A stretch of DNA of 48,995 bases, taken from Thiomonas sp. (GTDB lineage: Bacteria > Pseudomonadota > Gammaproteobacteria > Burkholderiales > Burkholderiaceae). The translations under genes and the position numbers were made by a program. The notes below the pieces were generated by a model. That model was not told the DNA's origin. It did no database searches and worked only from the letters and a program-made list of their open reading frames with translations. Shown in pieces: positions 7,365 through 15,402 of the stretch. The number at the start of each line of letters is the position of its first letter. Position 1 is the first letter of the stretch. The stretch lies in the NCBI GenBank assembly GCA_027443745.1, contig DAIAZB010000548.1:1-48995 (forward strand). The letters run 5' to 3'.

Positions 7365-8462
7365 TCATTCCATTGGCGTCGAGGATCTGCGAAGTCGCGC
7401 GACCGCATCGCTGCCGGCGCGTGACTTGCGGGTGTAGGCGATCACCATCGCCTCGCTTTTCCAGCCGCCGGCCAGTTGGATTTCGCCGGTCGATGCGCCG
7501 TCGCGCATCAGGTCGTTGGCGGTGCCGATGCGGGTGGAGTGGCCGCTGATTGTCACCCCATGATCGAGTCCGGCGGCGACCGCGCGCTGCCGGAAGATCC
7601 GCGCGACCTCCTTGGCGGTCAAGCCCAGCACTGGGGCCTCACGACCGGCGGCCTCGGCCGCGACCACCGCCGCCCGCTTGCGCCCGCCGATCCCACGGAA
7701 CACGTAGCCCTCGGTGATGCCGGCCACCGTGAGCCAACGGCGGACCCGGGCGAGCGTGGCGGCGGAGATGTGCCGGTAATCGTCGCCGAGGCCTTCCTGG
7801 TCGGTCTTGGAGGAAGGTACCCACAGGCTCCAGTTCGTCCGGTGAGCATCCGGTTGCAGATGCTTGACCTTGACCGCGACCAGCTCGGCCTCGCGCAGCA
7901 GAGTGTCGGAAGCGAGGCTGAGCAGCGCCGCGTCGCGAAGGCTGCGCGGATCGTCGCCGAGCGTGGCGAGGATCCGGTCCACGTCGGCGGCCACCAGCGC
8001 GCCGGCCTGCCGGCGGTAGCTGTTGCCCGTGGCCTTGAGGCGCTTGGCCAGCGCCTTCCACGTGAGGGGCCAGCGTCGGTCCTTGGCCGGGTTGGGCAGG
8101 CCGGCGGCGTCGTGGATCAGTGAGACGGTGTAGAGGTAGCGTGCCACCGTCGTCCGCTTGCGCCCGCGGTCGATCGCGTTGGTCAGGAACTTGACAAGCT
8201 GCTCAAGCGACGCCGGCAACGGCGAGTGGCCGGTGCCCTGGCACCACGCCAGGTACTGGCCCCAGTCGGCGCGCACCGCCTTGAGCGTGGCCGATGCCTG
8301 CCCCGCCTCGAAGTCGGCCTGCCAGACGCGCAGCCGCTCGAAGGCTTGTGCCGGTGTGAGAACGTGCGGCGTGGCGGCGAGCGCGGCGGGCGCCACGGGT
8401 TCTATGCCGACCAGGCCTTGCAGGCTGTCCACGACCAGCAGCGCGCAATGATCACTGTTCAT
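7365..8462 (-). CDS. Tyrosine-type site-specific recombinase (integrase)
   Basis: A 365-aa integrase. An N-terminal SAM-like core-binding domain (about residues 45-150) is followed by the catalytic domain with Arg190 (TLLREAELVAV), Lys219, His308-x-x-Arg311 (GHSTRIG), Trp334 in the His/Trp position (LAGGWKS) and the nucleophile Tyr343 (VIAYTRKS). All catalytic residues are present. I start it at the ATG at 8462 because this overlaps the TGA of the upstream RES gene (ATGA), giving translational coupling; a GTG two codons earlier is also open. Its coupling to a toxin-antitoxin pair is unusual. It probably mobilises or maintains the 7.3-13.3 kb module. Confidence 0.9.
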   Translation of the reverse strand: MNSDHCALLVVDSLQGLVGIEPVAPAALAATPHVLTPAQAFERLRVWQADFEAGQASATLKAVRADWGQYLAWCQGTGHSPLPASLEQLVKFLTNAIDRGRKRTTVARYLYTVSLIHDAAGLPNPAKDRRWPLTWKALAKRLKATGNSYRRQAGALVAADVDRILATLGDDPRSLRDAALLSLASDTLLREAELVAVKVKHLQPDAHRTNWSLWVPSSKTDQEGLGDDYRHISAATLARVRRWLTVAGITEGYVFRGIGGRKRAAVVAAEAAGREAPVLGLTAKEVARIFRQRAVAAGLDHGVTISGHSTRIGTANDLMRDGASTGEIQLAGGWKSEAMVIAYTRKSRAGSDAVARLRRSSTPME

Positions 8463-9151
8463 AGGCACTCATCTGCAGGAGGCAAGCCGCCAAGGATGTG
8501 CAAATCGTCGAACTGTCTCATGTTTGCTCGGGCGAGCGCTGCGGCGATCGCTTGCCTACCGGCGACGCTATCGAGTTCGAACTTCTCCTCGACTACCCAA
8601 TCTGCTGAAGCAAAGGTCGGGGAGTACAGCACCGCGATGAGATCGGCCTGCAGCTGGCGCGAATGCCAGCGGATGCCTGGCAAAACACAACCGGCCGCGC
8701 GGCATTGTGCATCCAGGGCTGCGGCGGCTAAGTGCGTACGCTTGTAGTGGTGGGTGGTGAGGTGACCATGCCAGCGCTCGTCCTCAGGCGAGTCGTAGTC
8801 AATCACATCACGGCGTGCGGGATGGTCCAGCGCGATGACTTGGAGATCACGCTGCAGACGGATCCTTGCAAGACCGCGACCGGCTGTCCACGCTGACAGA
8901 AGGCTGACGGCGCCGTCCATCGGTCTCACATTGCGCAGGATGCCCTCCCAGAGCGCAACGTCCGGCGTCCAGCCGATGTAGAACGTTGGCCGCACGATGA
9001 CACCGGGCGGAAAACCATCGACTAGCGCCAGGCGCGATCTGGACGCCGGGTGTGCCATCAGAGCACCGTACTCAACGCCGTAGACATGCCAATACACACC
9101 AGCTGCGAGCGTACGGAATGCAATCCTGTGCAAAGCGTCAGCGGCGGTCAT
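8459..9151 (-). CDS. RES-domain protein, probable NAD+-degrading toxin
   Basis: A 230-aa protein resembling RES-domain toxins. Members such as ParT/MbcT-type enzymes consume NAD+ or ADP-ribosylate targets. Matching features are an early Arg in LHRIAF, the HVYGVEYGALM segment, and the late GIRWHSRQ block followed by LIAVLYSP, which corresponds to the GIRYxSR block of the family. I start at the ATG at 9151, because it overlaps the end of the upstream gene by 14 bp and gives a normal RES N-terminus; the longer frame adds a basic 11-residue leader. The order antitoxin, RES, integrase with overlapping ends implies one mRNA. Confidence 0.72.
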   Translation of the reverse strand: MTAADALHRIAFRTLAAGVYWHVYGVEYGALMAHPASRSRLALVDGFPPGVIVRPTFYIGWTPDVALWEGILRNVRPMDGAVSLLSAWTAGRGLARIRLQRDLQVIALDHPARRDVIDYDSPEDERWHGHLTTHHYKRTHLAAAALDAQCRAAGCVLPGIRWHSRQLQADLIAVLYSPTFASADWVVEEKFELDSVAGRQAIAAALARANMRQFDDLHILGGLPPADECL

Positions 9152-10199
9152 GGATCGCCGTCGCTTCGGCACGCGCGAGCGCAATCACGGCCTCCGGATG
9201 GGTCTGGAATACTTCGGCGGGCGTGCGCGGCGTGGTATCCAGTTCCGATTCGTTCGGCGCGATCCCGTCTGATGCACCGGCTTCGGCAATGCTGAGCTCA
9301 CTCAAGGACGGGCTCGATCCATACAGCCATACGATGCGGCCCCAGCCGCCCTGATCCTGCTCGGGCGCATAGGTGGGGATCTGCGCCAAGGCCGCGAGCA
9401 ATTCAGGCATTTTTGGATGCATGCGGCCGTCCGGCAGGAATTGGAAGCGCGGGTGGTAGAACGTTCGCTCGCCAGCAGACCACAGCCCGAACAAGTTGCC
9501 TGCGGCGCGCTCGCGCGTGGCCCGCTGGCGGCCAGCAGCGGGTGACCCGCTGCCCAGCATCTGACCCACGGCATCGGATTCTGGCCAGTCATCGTTGCGG
9601 GCACGCGCCAGCAGCGCATCGCGTCGGGCAATCGCCAACTGCTCGGGTGTAGCCGGTGCTGTTGCAGGTCCAGCATAGACGTCCGCGCCGATCGTGCTCG
9701 TCGTGATCGCTGCATCGGGGCTGAGGGTCATGGACGTACGCATGATGGCGAGCCACTCATCCAGGGTTTTCTCTGGCTGATCGTCGGACAGTTCGAGCAG
9801 GAAGGCCTGCTGGTTGACAATGCGATGCATGTCCGTCCACTGGTGCGCGATGGAAAGAACCTCGTCGTGTTGCATGAGTTGCAGACGGCGTCCTTTTTCG
9901 AGGATGTACCAGCGTGATGTGCGCTTGTGAGCAAAGCCCATCTGTAGCGTGGACCGGACCGGCGGGCTTGGCTCGACGATGGTCCGCAGCGCCTCCGTGA
10001 GGCTGGACCAGATGCTGTTTCCGAACAGCGCGGGATCGCGTGGATGTGGCTTCGCGGTCAGAAAGATTGCGCGTGCGAACAGGTCATTCGCGCTCGGCTG
10101 CTTAACCTCGCGCTCGATCTCGTCCAAAGTCACGATGCCTTGCGCCGGCTCGCAGGTCTCCGTCAAGACCATGGTTGGATAGACACTTGCATTCGTCAT
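9138..10199 (-). CDS. Putative RES-partner antitoxin, large, with ParS/MbcA-like C-terminus
   Basis: A 353-aa protein, much larger than usual Xre/MbcA-type antitoxins (about 120-180 aa). Residues from about 285 (GGWGRIVWLYGSSPSLSEL, then TPRTPAEVFQTHPEAVIALA) follow the pattern of the toxin-binding ParS/MbcA (DUF2384) domain: a Trp-Leu block, a Pro-x-Glu turn and a terminal Ala-rich helix. The N-terminal 250 residues are unlike an Xre helix-turn-helix and have no motif I know. The position directly before and overlapping the RES gene supports the antitoxin role. A perfect 11-bp inverted repeat 69 bp upstream is a good operator candidate. Confidence 0.55.
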   Translation of the reverse strand: MTNASVYPTMVLTETCEPAQGIVTLDEIEREVKQPSANDLFARAIFLTAKPHPRDPALFGNSIWSSLTEALRTIVEPSPPVRSTLQMGFAHKRTSRWYILEKGRRLQLMQHDEVLSIAHQWTDMHRIVNQQAFLLELSDDQPEKTLDEWLAIMRTSMTLSPDAAITTSTIGADVYAGPATAPATPEQLAIARRDALLARARNDDWPESDAVGQMLGSGSPAAGRQRATRERAAGNLFGLWSAGERTFYHPRFQFLPDGRMHPKMPELLAALAQIPTYAPEQDQGGWGRIVWLYGSSPSLSELSIAEAGASDGIAPNESELDTTPRTPAEVFQTHPEAVIALARAEATAIHDRR

Positions 10200-10267
10200 G
10201 ACAATCTCCGCGGCGCTGGTGCCGATGTCGAACTGTGCGCCATGTGATCGATAAAATCAAGACCCAT

Positions 10268-10295
10268 TTCGCCAATAAGTGCAATTATTGGCGAA
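10268..10295. promoter_or_regulatory. Perfect 11-bp inverted-repeat operator
   Basis: TTCGCCAATAA (10268-10278) and TTATTGGCGAA (10285-10295) are exact inverse complements separated by 6 bp. The site lies in the divergent region between the antitoxin-RES-integrase operon and the plus-strand genes, within AT-rich promoter-like sequence. A dimeric repressor, perhaps the 353-aa antitoxin or the KfrA-like protein, is the likely ligand. Confidence 0.6.
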
Positions 10296-10376
10296 TTGAT
10301 AATATGGCGTAGCAATGGGCTAGCAATAGGCTGGCATGCATGCTAGAGTCGCTCCACCACGGGAAATCCACCGCGG

Positions 10377-10757
10377 ATGAGGTCGCTCATGCACGCACCT
10401 ACGATCACGCCGCCGCGGGTGGATGCCGAACCCATCACCGATCTTGAGCTGGCCTTCGGCACCACGCGCCTGCTGCCGCCACCGGAGGCCATTCCCGAGG
10501 CGTTCTGGCGCGGCAACGCATATACGCAGCTGGCGGAGGCTCTGTTCTATGGCTTCCCGTTGGCGCCGCTGCTGATCGAGTTCAAGCCAGGCTTCGATGC
10601 CGACCAGATGCGGCGTATCGTGCGCAGCCATTTGGCCTCCTTCGAGCCCAAGCACGAGCACAAGATCGCCGGCGTTGGATACCTGATCAGCCAGATGGCT
10701 ACGCTGACGCCGGCGCCCGTCGACGCCGCCGTCGTGCAGATCGAGGCGCCAACTTGA
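10377..10757 (+). CDS. Hypothetical protein upstream of the KfrA-like module
   Basis: I do not recognise this 126-aa protein (122 aa if the ATG at 10389 is used). It is acidic at the start, Pro-rich, with a central helix-rich segment (AYTQLAEALFYGF, then DQMRRIVRSHLASF). No signal peptide, membrane segment or metal site is present. It heads a plus-strand series of three genes (this one, 10834 and 11776) that diverges from the toxin-integrase operon, and may be part of the same mobile module. Confidence 0.55.
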   Translation: MRSLMHAPTITPPRVDAEPITDLELAFGTTRLLPPPEAIPEAFWRGNAYTQLAEALFYGFPLAPLLIEFKPGFDADQMRRIVRSHLASFEPKHEHKIAGVGYLISQMATLTPAPVDAAVVQIEAPT

Positions 10758-10833
10758 GCGGCCCTGCCGGATCTTTCGCATCGAGCTGCGGCGCTGCTTG
10801 GGCGCCGCGTTACCACCACAGAGGAGCCGCGCG

Positions 10834-11724
10834 ATGGACACGAGCCAGCAGACGCCCAATGACTTTGATGCGCTGAAGTATGTGCAGGCCCAGGTGAAAC
10901 GCTTTGGCACACCCGTCAGCGACGGAAGTGCTGAAGCCAGCATCCAGGCAGCGCATGACGCGGCTGGTTGGATTTATCCGTACTACGGGACGCCAACACC
11001 AGAAGACATCGCCAAGGGGATGTCCCACCTGACGCGCGCCATCGACGCGGACTGGCGCAGAACAGGCTGCATGGCGGACCTGCTTAGGTTCGCCCAGGTG
11101 GACCTGCGTAAGGCCGTCGATACCCTGATCGATGTGGTCGACCTGTCCACAAAGATCGGCACTGGCCTCGATGCGGAGTCGCCTGGTGGTAACTGGTCGA
11201 TTGGCCCGCAAGCACAACGGGAGCGCATCACCACGGCGGCCGTGTGCGCCATGCTTCTCGACATGGCAGGCAGGTACCACAACGCTCACGCCGTGCGCCT
11301 CAAAGCCTTGAAGCACGATGCACGCGACGGATCTGGCATGCGTTACGACGTAGTCGCTCACGCGCTGATGGTGGGCGACGTTGCGTTGGTGCAAAGGTGG
11401 CTGAAGTGGGCCATCAAGCTCGATCAAGTGCGCGCGTTCTGGGACTGGGCCGAAACCCTACATGCCTTGCTGGTGGGTCGCGATAACGCTTTGGACATCG
11501 CGCGCCGCGCCCATGAATCAGAGCCATATGTTGCAGCGTTTTTACTGGAGGACCGACCTTCGACGGTTGATTTCTCGCGCATGTGCATCGTTAGAGGGTC
11601 AAAGCAAGAACAGCACTACCATGCCACGATGCTGTGGCGGGCGTGGGCCGCACACCCAATGCATCGCGAGTGGCTGCAGGATGCGCTGCCAACTTTGGCA
11701 AAGGGTGGCCAGAATGGGCGCTGA
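10834..11724 (+). CDS. Hypothetical alpha-helical protein
   Basis: A 296-aa protein of unknown family. It looks almost wholly helical, with repeat-like helical pairs between about residues 110 and 250 (CAMLLDMAGRYHNAHAVRL, then YDVVAHALMVGDVALVQRW) that suggest a TPR- or ankyrin-like solenoid. I start it at the ATG at 10834, preceded by GAGGAG 8 nt upstream; the longer frame would start without an RBS. The KfrA-like gene follows 51 bp later. Confidence 0.65.
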   Translation: MDTSQQTPNDFDALKYVQAQVKRFGTPVSDGSAEASIQAAHDAAGWIYPYYGTPTPEDIAKGMSHLTRAIDADWRRTGCMADLLRFAQVDLRKAVDTLIDVVDLSTKIGTGLDAESPGGNWSIGPQAQRERITTAAVCAMLLDMAGRYHNAHAVRLKALKHDARDGSGMRYDVVAHALMVGDVALVQRWLKWAIKLDQVRAFWDWAETLHALLVGRDNALDIARRAHESEPYVAAFLLEDRPSTVDFSRMCIVRGSKQEQHYHATMLWRAWAAHPMHREWLQDALPTLAKGGQNGR

Positions 11725-11775
11725 TGCCAGCAAGGCGCTTCAGGACCGCCGCACCTTGTGGCGCAGTGCGCACTC

Positions 11776-12924
11776 ATGAGTGCCGAACGTGACGACGCAG
11801 TACCAGTCGAAGGCACCGACCTGGCGCGCAAGGACGCCATTCGGCGTGCTTGGCTGGCCGAGCACAGCGGCGAGCCAGTCCGCCTCGATGCGGCCGCCGT
11901 CGCCGAGCTTGCCTACCGGCTAATCGAGGCCGGGCTGCAGCCAACCGTCGAATCGATCCGCTACCTCAACGGAGGCCACGGCTCGCCCAACATCATCCAC
12001 CCCGCCGTGCGCCAGTTTTTCCGCGCCGACCTGCGCCGCCGCTGGAATAGCACGCCGCAACCCCCGGTGCCCGGCGTGCCCGCCGCGCTGGCCGAGCTGT
12101 GGACCCAGTGCGTGCAGGATGCCCAGCGTGTCGCCGAGGCGGCGCTGGAAGCACCCCGCGCGGAGCTGGCTGGCCTGCGGCAGGCCCTCGCGCAGCGCGC
12201 CGCCGAGATCGAGGCGACCGCAGAGCTTCAGCGCGCCGAACTGGGCGCCGTGCGCCAGCAGGCGACGGATCTCGCCGAGCGGCTCAATCAGGCGCAGCAA
12301 GCCCATGGCGTGGCGTTGGAACGGGCGCATGCCGCCGAATCCTCGCTGGCCAGCGCGCAGGTCGAGATCAAGGCACAGATCGAGGCGCAGAAGACGCTGC
12401 AGGCGCAGGCCGCCGCCGAGCGCGCCACCCTCACGAAGGAACGCGACCGTTGGCGCGTGCAGGCGGAAGAGGCCCGCCGGGAAGTGGCAGTGCTGGCCAA
12501 GACGCGCGAAGACGCAGCGAGCCGGTTGACCGAGCAGCTGGCGCGCGAAGCAGCGCAGCAGGCACTCGAGCACGATCTGCGTGCTGCGCTGACCGCCGCC
12601 AACGCGCAAATCGTGGATCTACGCACGGAGAACCAACGGGCCGAGGCACGATGGGCCGCTGCGTCCGCCGAGCAGAAGACCGCGCTTGAGGCTGCCGCCA
12701 AGGCGGCGTTGCGAGCCAACGTCACCGAGTCAAGGCTGCAAGCCGCAGAGGATCGGGCCAAGCAGATCCAAGCAGACCTCGATGCAGCGCGGGCCAGCCT
12801 GCTTGAAGCGGCGCGCTGCGAGGGCGCGCTGCACGCGCTGCGTGAGGAACGCGATCGCCTGGGTGCGCAACTCGACAACCTGCAAAGACAACTGGGTCAA
12901 GACATGACAGGAACAAGGTCATGA
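11776..12924 (+). CDS. KfrA-like DNA-binding coiled-coil protein
   Basis: A 382-aa protein. The N-terminal 95 residues have the KfrA_N pattern (AVAELAYRLIEAGLQPTVES, then IRYLNGGHGSPN), a helix-turn-helix DNA-binding unit. The rest, about residues 100-370, is one long Ala/Glu/Gln/Arg-rich coiled coil. KfrA of IncP plasmids is an autoregulator that builds filaments and helps plasmid stability; chromosomal relatives accompany integrases on mobile islands. Here it may organise or segregate the module or repress the divergent promoters. The ATG at 11776 is chosen over an in-frame upstream start at 11758. Confidence 0.85.
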   Translation: MSAERDDAVPVEGTDLARKDAIRRAWLAEHSGEPVRLDAAAVAELAYRLIEAGLQPTVESIRYLNGGHGSPNIIHPAVRQFFRADLRRRWNSTPQPPVPGVPAALAELWTQCVQDAQRVAEAALEAPRAELAGLRQALAQRAAEIEATAELQRAELGAVRQQATDLAERLNQAQQAHGVALERAHAAESSLASAQVEIKAQIEAQKTLQAQAAAERATLTKERDRWRVQAEEARREVAVLAKTREDAASRLTEQLAREAAQQALEHDLRAALTAANAQIVDLRTENQRAEARWAAASAEQKTALEAAAKAALRANVTESRLQAAEDRAKQIQADLDAARASLLEAARCEGALHALREERDRLGAQLDNLQRQLGQDMTGTRS

Positions 12925-12961
12925 GTCAGATCATGAGGAACCAAATTCGAAGCAATCTTCG

Positions 12962-12993
12962 CCCAGTGACAGGGAAGCTGCAATCTACGGCCA
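12962..12993 (+). repeat. 32-bp direct repeat, copy A
   Basis: It shares 28-29 of 32 positions with copy B at 13307; common blocks are CCCAGTGAC, GGGAAGC and CAATCTACGGCCA. Its distance from copy B is 345 bp. It may be an attachment-site duplicate left by one of the neighbouring recombinases. Confidence 0.55.
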
Positions 12994-13306
12994 GAAGATG
13001 AAGACGCCGACATGGCGTAGCAGCAGGTACAGCACGACCGTGACGATGGGAGGGATCGAAACTGTGCACGTCGTGGTTTCGCCTTTGGTCTCCCTTTTTA
13101 CTGTTAACTTTAGATTCATTTATACCTCTTCCCTGGCAGAAATTGTTGATTGCCAGGCAATGGTATTTATCAATCGCGTTGCTCAGCCCGAGAAAACTGT
13201 CCCAAGACCTTGGGAAGCCGCACCAATGCTCAGTTTCCGGCTGATCAAATTTGAAAAGTCACCTCTTTTTCGGCGTGGCAGACTACTACCAACCCATCCA
13301 TTGAAG

Positions 13307-13338
13307 CCCAGTGACCGGGAAGCCACAATCTACGGCCA
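13307..13338 (+). repeat. 32-bp direct repeat, copy B
   Basis: Second copy of the 12962 repeat. Its 5' part (AAGCCCAGTGACCG, from 13304) is also identical to 7324-7337 near the integrase, so this motif occurs three times around the 7.3-13.3 kb module. Confidence 0.55.
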
Positions 13339-13347
13339 AAGTTAATT

Positions 13348-14142
13348 TTAATCAGTCGTATCTACAAGCAATTCTAGCCCGAAGACGTCTTCATAAAATC
13401 GTGCTGCATTCGACAGTGTCAGCACCGGACCGAGCAAGTCATCAAGGCCATCGCCACTCACACGTGAATGTGCATTCACTTCGTTCTGCGCAAGGCCTTC
13501 CTTTAACCTCTCCAGATGACTGACCGTACCTGTTGCCCAGTGAATGCGCTCGGCGCGCCAAGGCAGCCTTCTAAGCAGCTGTCGTACTCGCTCGCGCGAG
13601 ATTGCGTGATGTGCACCAATCTCGGCTAGAGTGTGCCGCTTGCCATTAAGCCCATAGCGAGCGCGCACAACTTCCATGCTCCGTTTCGCAAAAGGGTCTT
13701 CACTTGACCTCCGCAAGAACATAATTGCTTCGGAGATCGCCATGATTTCGTCGGCGACTGTGCAACCAGGGTGAATTATGATCGCGCCAGCATCGCCTGC
13801 GTCTGACGCGTGCTCTTTCATGTGGCGCGAGTTCATGGCAGCCATGCTGGCTATAAGCTCTTCGGGCCTGAAGTCATCTGAAAGGCACTGGGTCGCTATT
13901 TGAGCAAAAATTGCACCACGCAAACGGAATAGCATTTCTAACAACGCGGACTTGAGTTCGCATAAGTGGGAGTGGTACAAAACGCTAGGTGAAATTCTTG
14001 CTGTTTCTTTCAGCTTGGCTATTCTGGAACTCACTTTTCCAGCGCCAAAGCTTGCCCAATGCGTACCTTCTTGCCGCCGGATGGCTTCTTTACGGAAGCC
14101 CGCGTACCTAAGCTCCAGCACGTACCGATTCTTATTGGGCAT
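13348..14142 (-). CDS. Putative regulator with sigma region 4-like helix-turn-helix
   Basis: A protein of about 264 aa if started at the ATG at 14142; a longer frame begins at 14220. The one clear motif is HTLAEIGAHHAISRERVRQL, about two thirds along, which has the region-4.2-type helix-turn-helix pattern. The rest is helical with no known domain. Its 5' end overlaps the start of the divergent recombinase gene (14059) by up to 84 bp, so either one of the two starts is wrong or the genes overlap antisense. It may control the recombinase operon. An internal start would shorten it without losing the HTH. Confidence 0.55.
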   Translation of the reverse strand: MPNKNRYVLELRYAGFRKEAIRRQEGTHWASFGAGKVSSRIAKLKETARISPSVLYHSHLCELKSALLEMLFRLRGAIFAQIATQCLSDDFRPEELIASMAAMNSRHMKEHASDAGDAGAIIIHPGCTVADEIMAISEAIMFLRRSSEDPFAKRSMEVVRARYGLNGKRHTLAEIGAHHAISRERVRQLLRRLPWRAERIHWATGTVSHLERLKEGLAQNEVNAHSRVSGDGLDDLLGPVLTLSNAARFYEDVFGLELLVDTTD

Positions 14143-15402
14143 GACGGCAGTTACCCGACGGAGGTGAACCGGTACCTCACCGAAAGATGCTTGGGGGAAT
14201 GGCTGCCGCCAGCCCAGCACGGCACGTACTCGACGGATCCGACCGTCCCCACGCTGAAATCTAGGTTGAACCTAGCATCGCGCTTGTCCGCATTTTTTCA
14301 TTGGCTTAGTCTCAAACGAGATCGAGACTGGCGCTCATTGAGCTACCACGATGACGTCGCTGGAACCTACCAAGCTGATTTGTTGAACGGTAAGGGTGCA
14401 GCGAGCAAACGCAAGTTAAGTGACGGCACCACCAACTCCTATGTGGACGAGGCGGTCCTTTTTCTTAAGTGGGCCGCGGAACGCGGGTACAGGAAGGAGT
14501 TTCGGGTTCCAACGCGACGGGTCCGTGTGCGTAGCAGCGGGGGGACGAATAGCTACGGGCATCTCGGTTGGAACGGGACGACTCGGCATGGCCGACTCGC
14601 AGTCCAACCCGCGAATCTCACCTCCTTGCCAACGGACGATGAGTTGGCGAAATGGTTCAGGGCGGCGCGCTTACGCTTCCCCGTGAAGGCGCTGCTTTTC
14701 GAGTTTCTGGCGCGCACGGGGGCACGGATTTCCGAGGCGAATTCCCTTCGGCTCACCTGCTTTCCCCGCAAGGTGACGTGGCAGGAGGGATGGCTTCGAC
14801 ATGGCCACATCCCGATTACCCTGCGCTATGGCGTGAAGGGTCCCAAGATTTCACCTGCTTCTGACCGCAGCGCTCGCACCCGAATGATCTTCGTGCCAAT
14901 CGATTTGGCCGAGCGCATTGAACGCTATGTCGCTTTTAGCCGCCCCCATTTGCTGGCCCGTTACCGCAGGGCGCACAACGACAAGAATGCGAACACAGAC
15001 ATGCTGTGGTTAGGTGAGCAGAAGGGTATGCCCGTATCGAATGACATGCTCCGGCGTGCCTGGAAGAAAACCCCCCACTGCCCTAATCACTGGCATCCCC
15101 ATGCTGCCAGACATCTGTTCGCCGTGAACAAGCTAATAGAGAGCACGAGCGACATCCTCAATTTTCACGGCCACAGCAATGTGGGAGGCGTCAGCTTCGG
15201 CTGGCTCCATGGTCTCATGGCGGGTCAGGTTCGCCTCATCTTGTCGCCGCTCCTAGGACACGTGACCGAGCAAACGACGATGCGCTACCTGCAATACGCG
15301 TTGCAGCGCATGAAGTGTGGTTCCAGCCATCCGTCGATTACTTGGAACCGAATCATCAACGGGGAGGACGCTATCGATGGCTCACAGTGCGCCAGTTCCT
15401 GA
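14059..15402 (+). CDS. Tyrosine recombinase, first gene of the recombinase operon
   Basis: A 447-aa recombinase with an N-terminal core-binding domain (residues 60-160) and a complete catalytic domain: Arg223 in ARTGARISEANSL, His348-x-x-Arg351 in HPHAARHLF, His401 in LLGH and Tyr410 in TTMRYLQYA. It would cut and rejoin DNA during element movement. The start used is the ATG at 14059. The second recombinase gene begins 26 bp before this one ends, so the two are translationally coupled. An insertion of about 25 residues between the HxxR and LGH boxes is larger than usual. Confidence 0.88.
   Translation: MRTFLPPDGFFTEARVPKLQHVPILIGHDGSYPTEVNRYLTERCLGEWLPPAQHGTYSTDPTVPTLKSRLNLASRLSAFFHWLSLKRDRDWRSLSYHDDVAGTYQADLLNGKGAASKRKLSDGTTNSYVDEAVLFLKWAAERGYRKEFRVPTRRVRVRSSGGTNSYGHLGWNGTTRHGRLAVQPANLTSLPTDDELAKWFRAARLRFPVKALLFEFLARTGARISEANSLRLTCFPRKVTWQEGWLRHGHIPITLRYGVKGPKISPASDRSARTRMIFVPIDLAERIERYVAFSRPHLLARYRRAHNDKNANTDMLWLGEQKGMPVSNDMLRRAWKKTPHCPNHWHPHAARHLFAVNKLIESTSDILNFHGHSNVGGVSFGWLHGLMAGQVRLILSPLLGHVTEQTTMRYLQYALQRMKCGSSHPSITWNRIINGEDAIDGSQCASS

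Larger units (their letters stand above)
12925..13347. other. Intergenic region with att-like direct repeats
   Basis: No gene is supported; an open frame here (12998-13345) has no RBS or domain. A 32-bp imperfect direct repeat (12962-12993 and 13307-13338) encloses an AT-rich 300-bp stretch. This is the boundary between the KfrA module and the recombinase operon. Confidence 0.5.

Noticed and set aside
7365..12924. TnpS/TnpT-type resolution module of a Tn4651-like transposon (integrase plus coiled-coil protein)
   Set aside because: TnpS and TnpT genes are divergent neighbours with a site between; here the RES operon and two other genes intervene, and the coiled-coil protein has a KfrA-type N-terminus.
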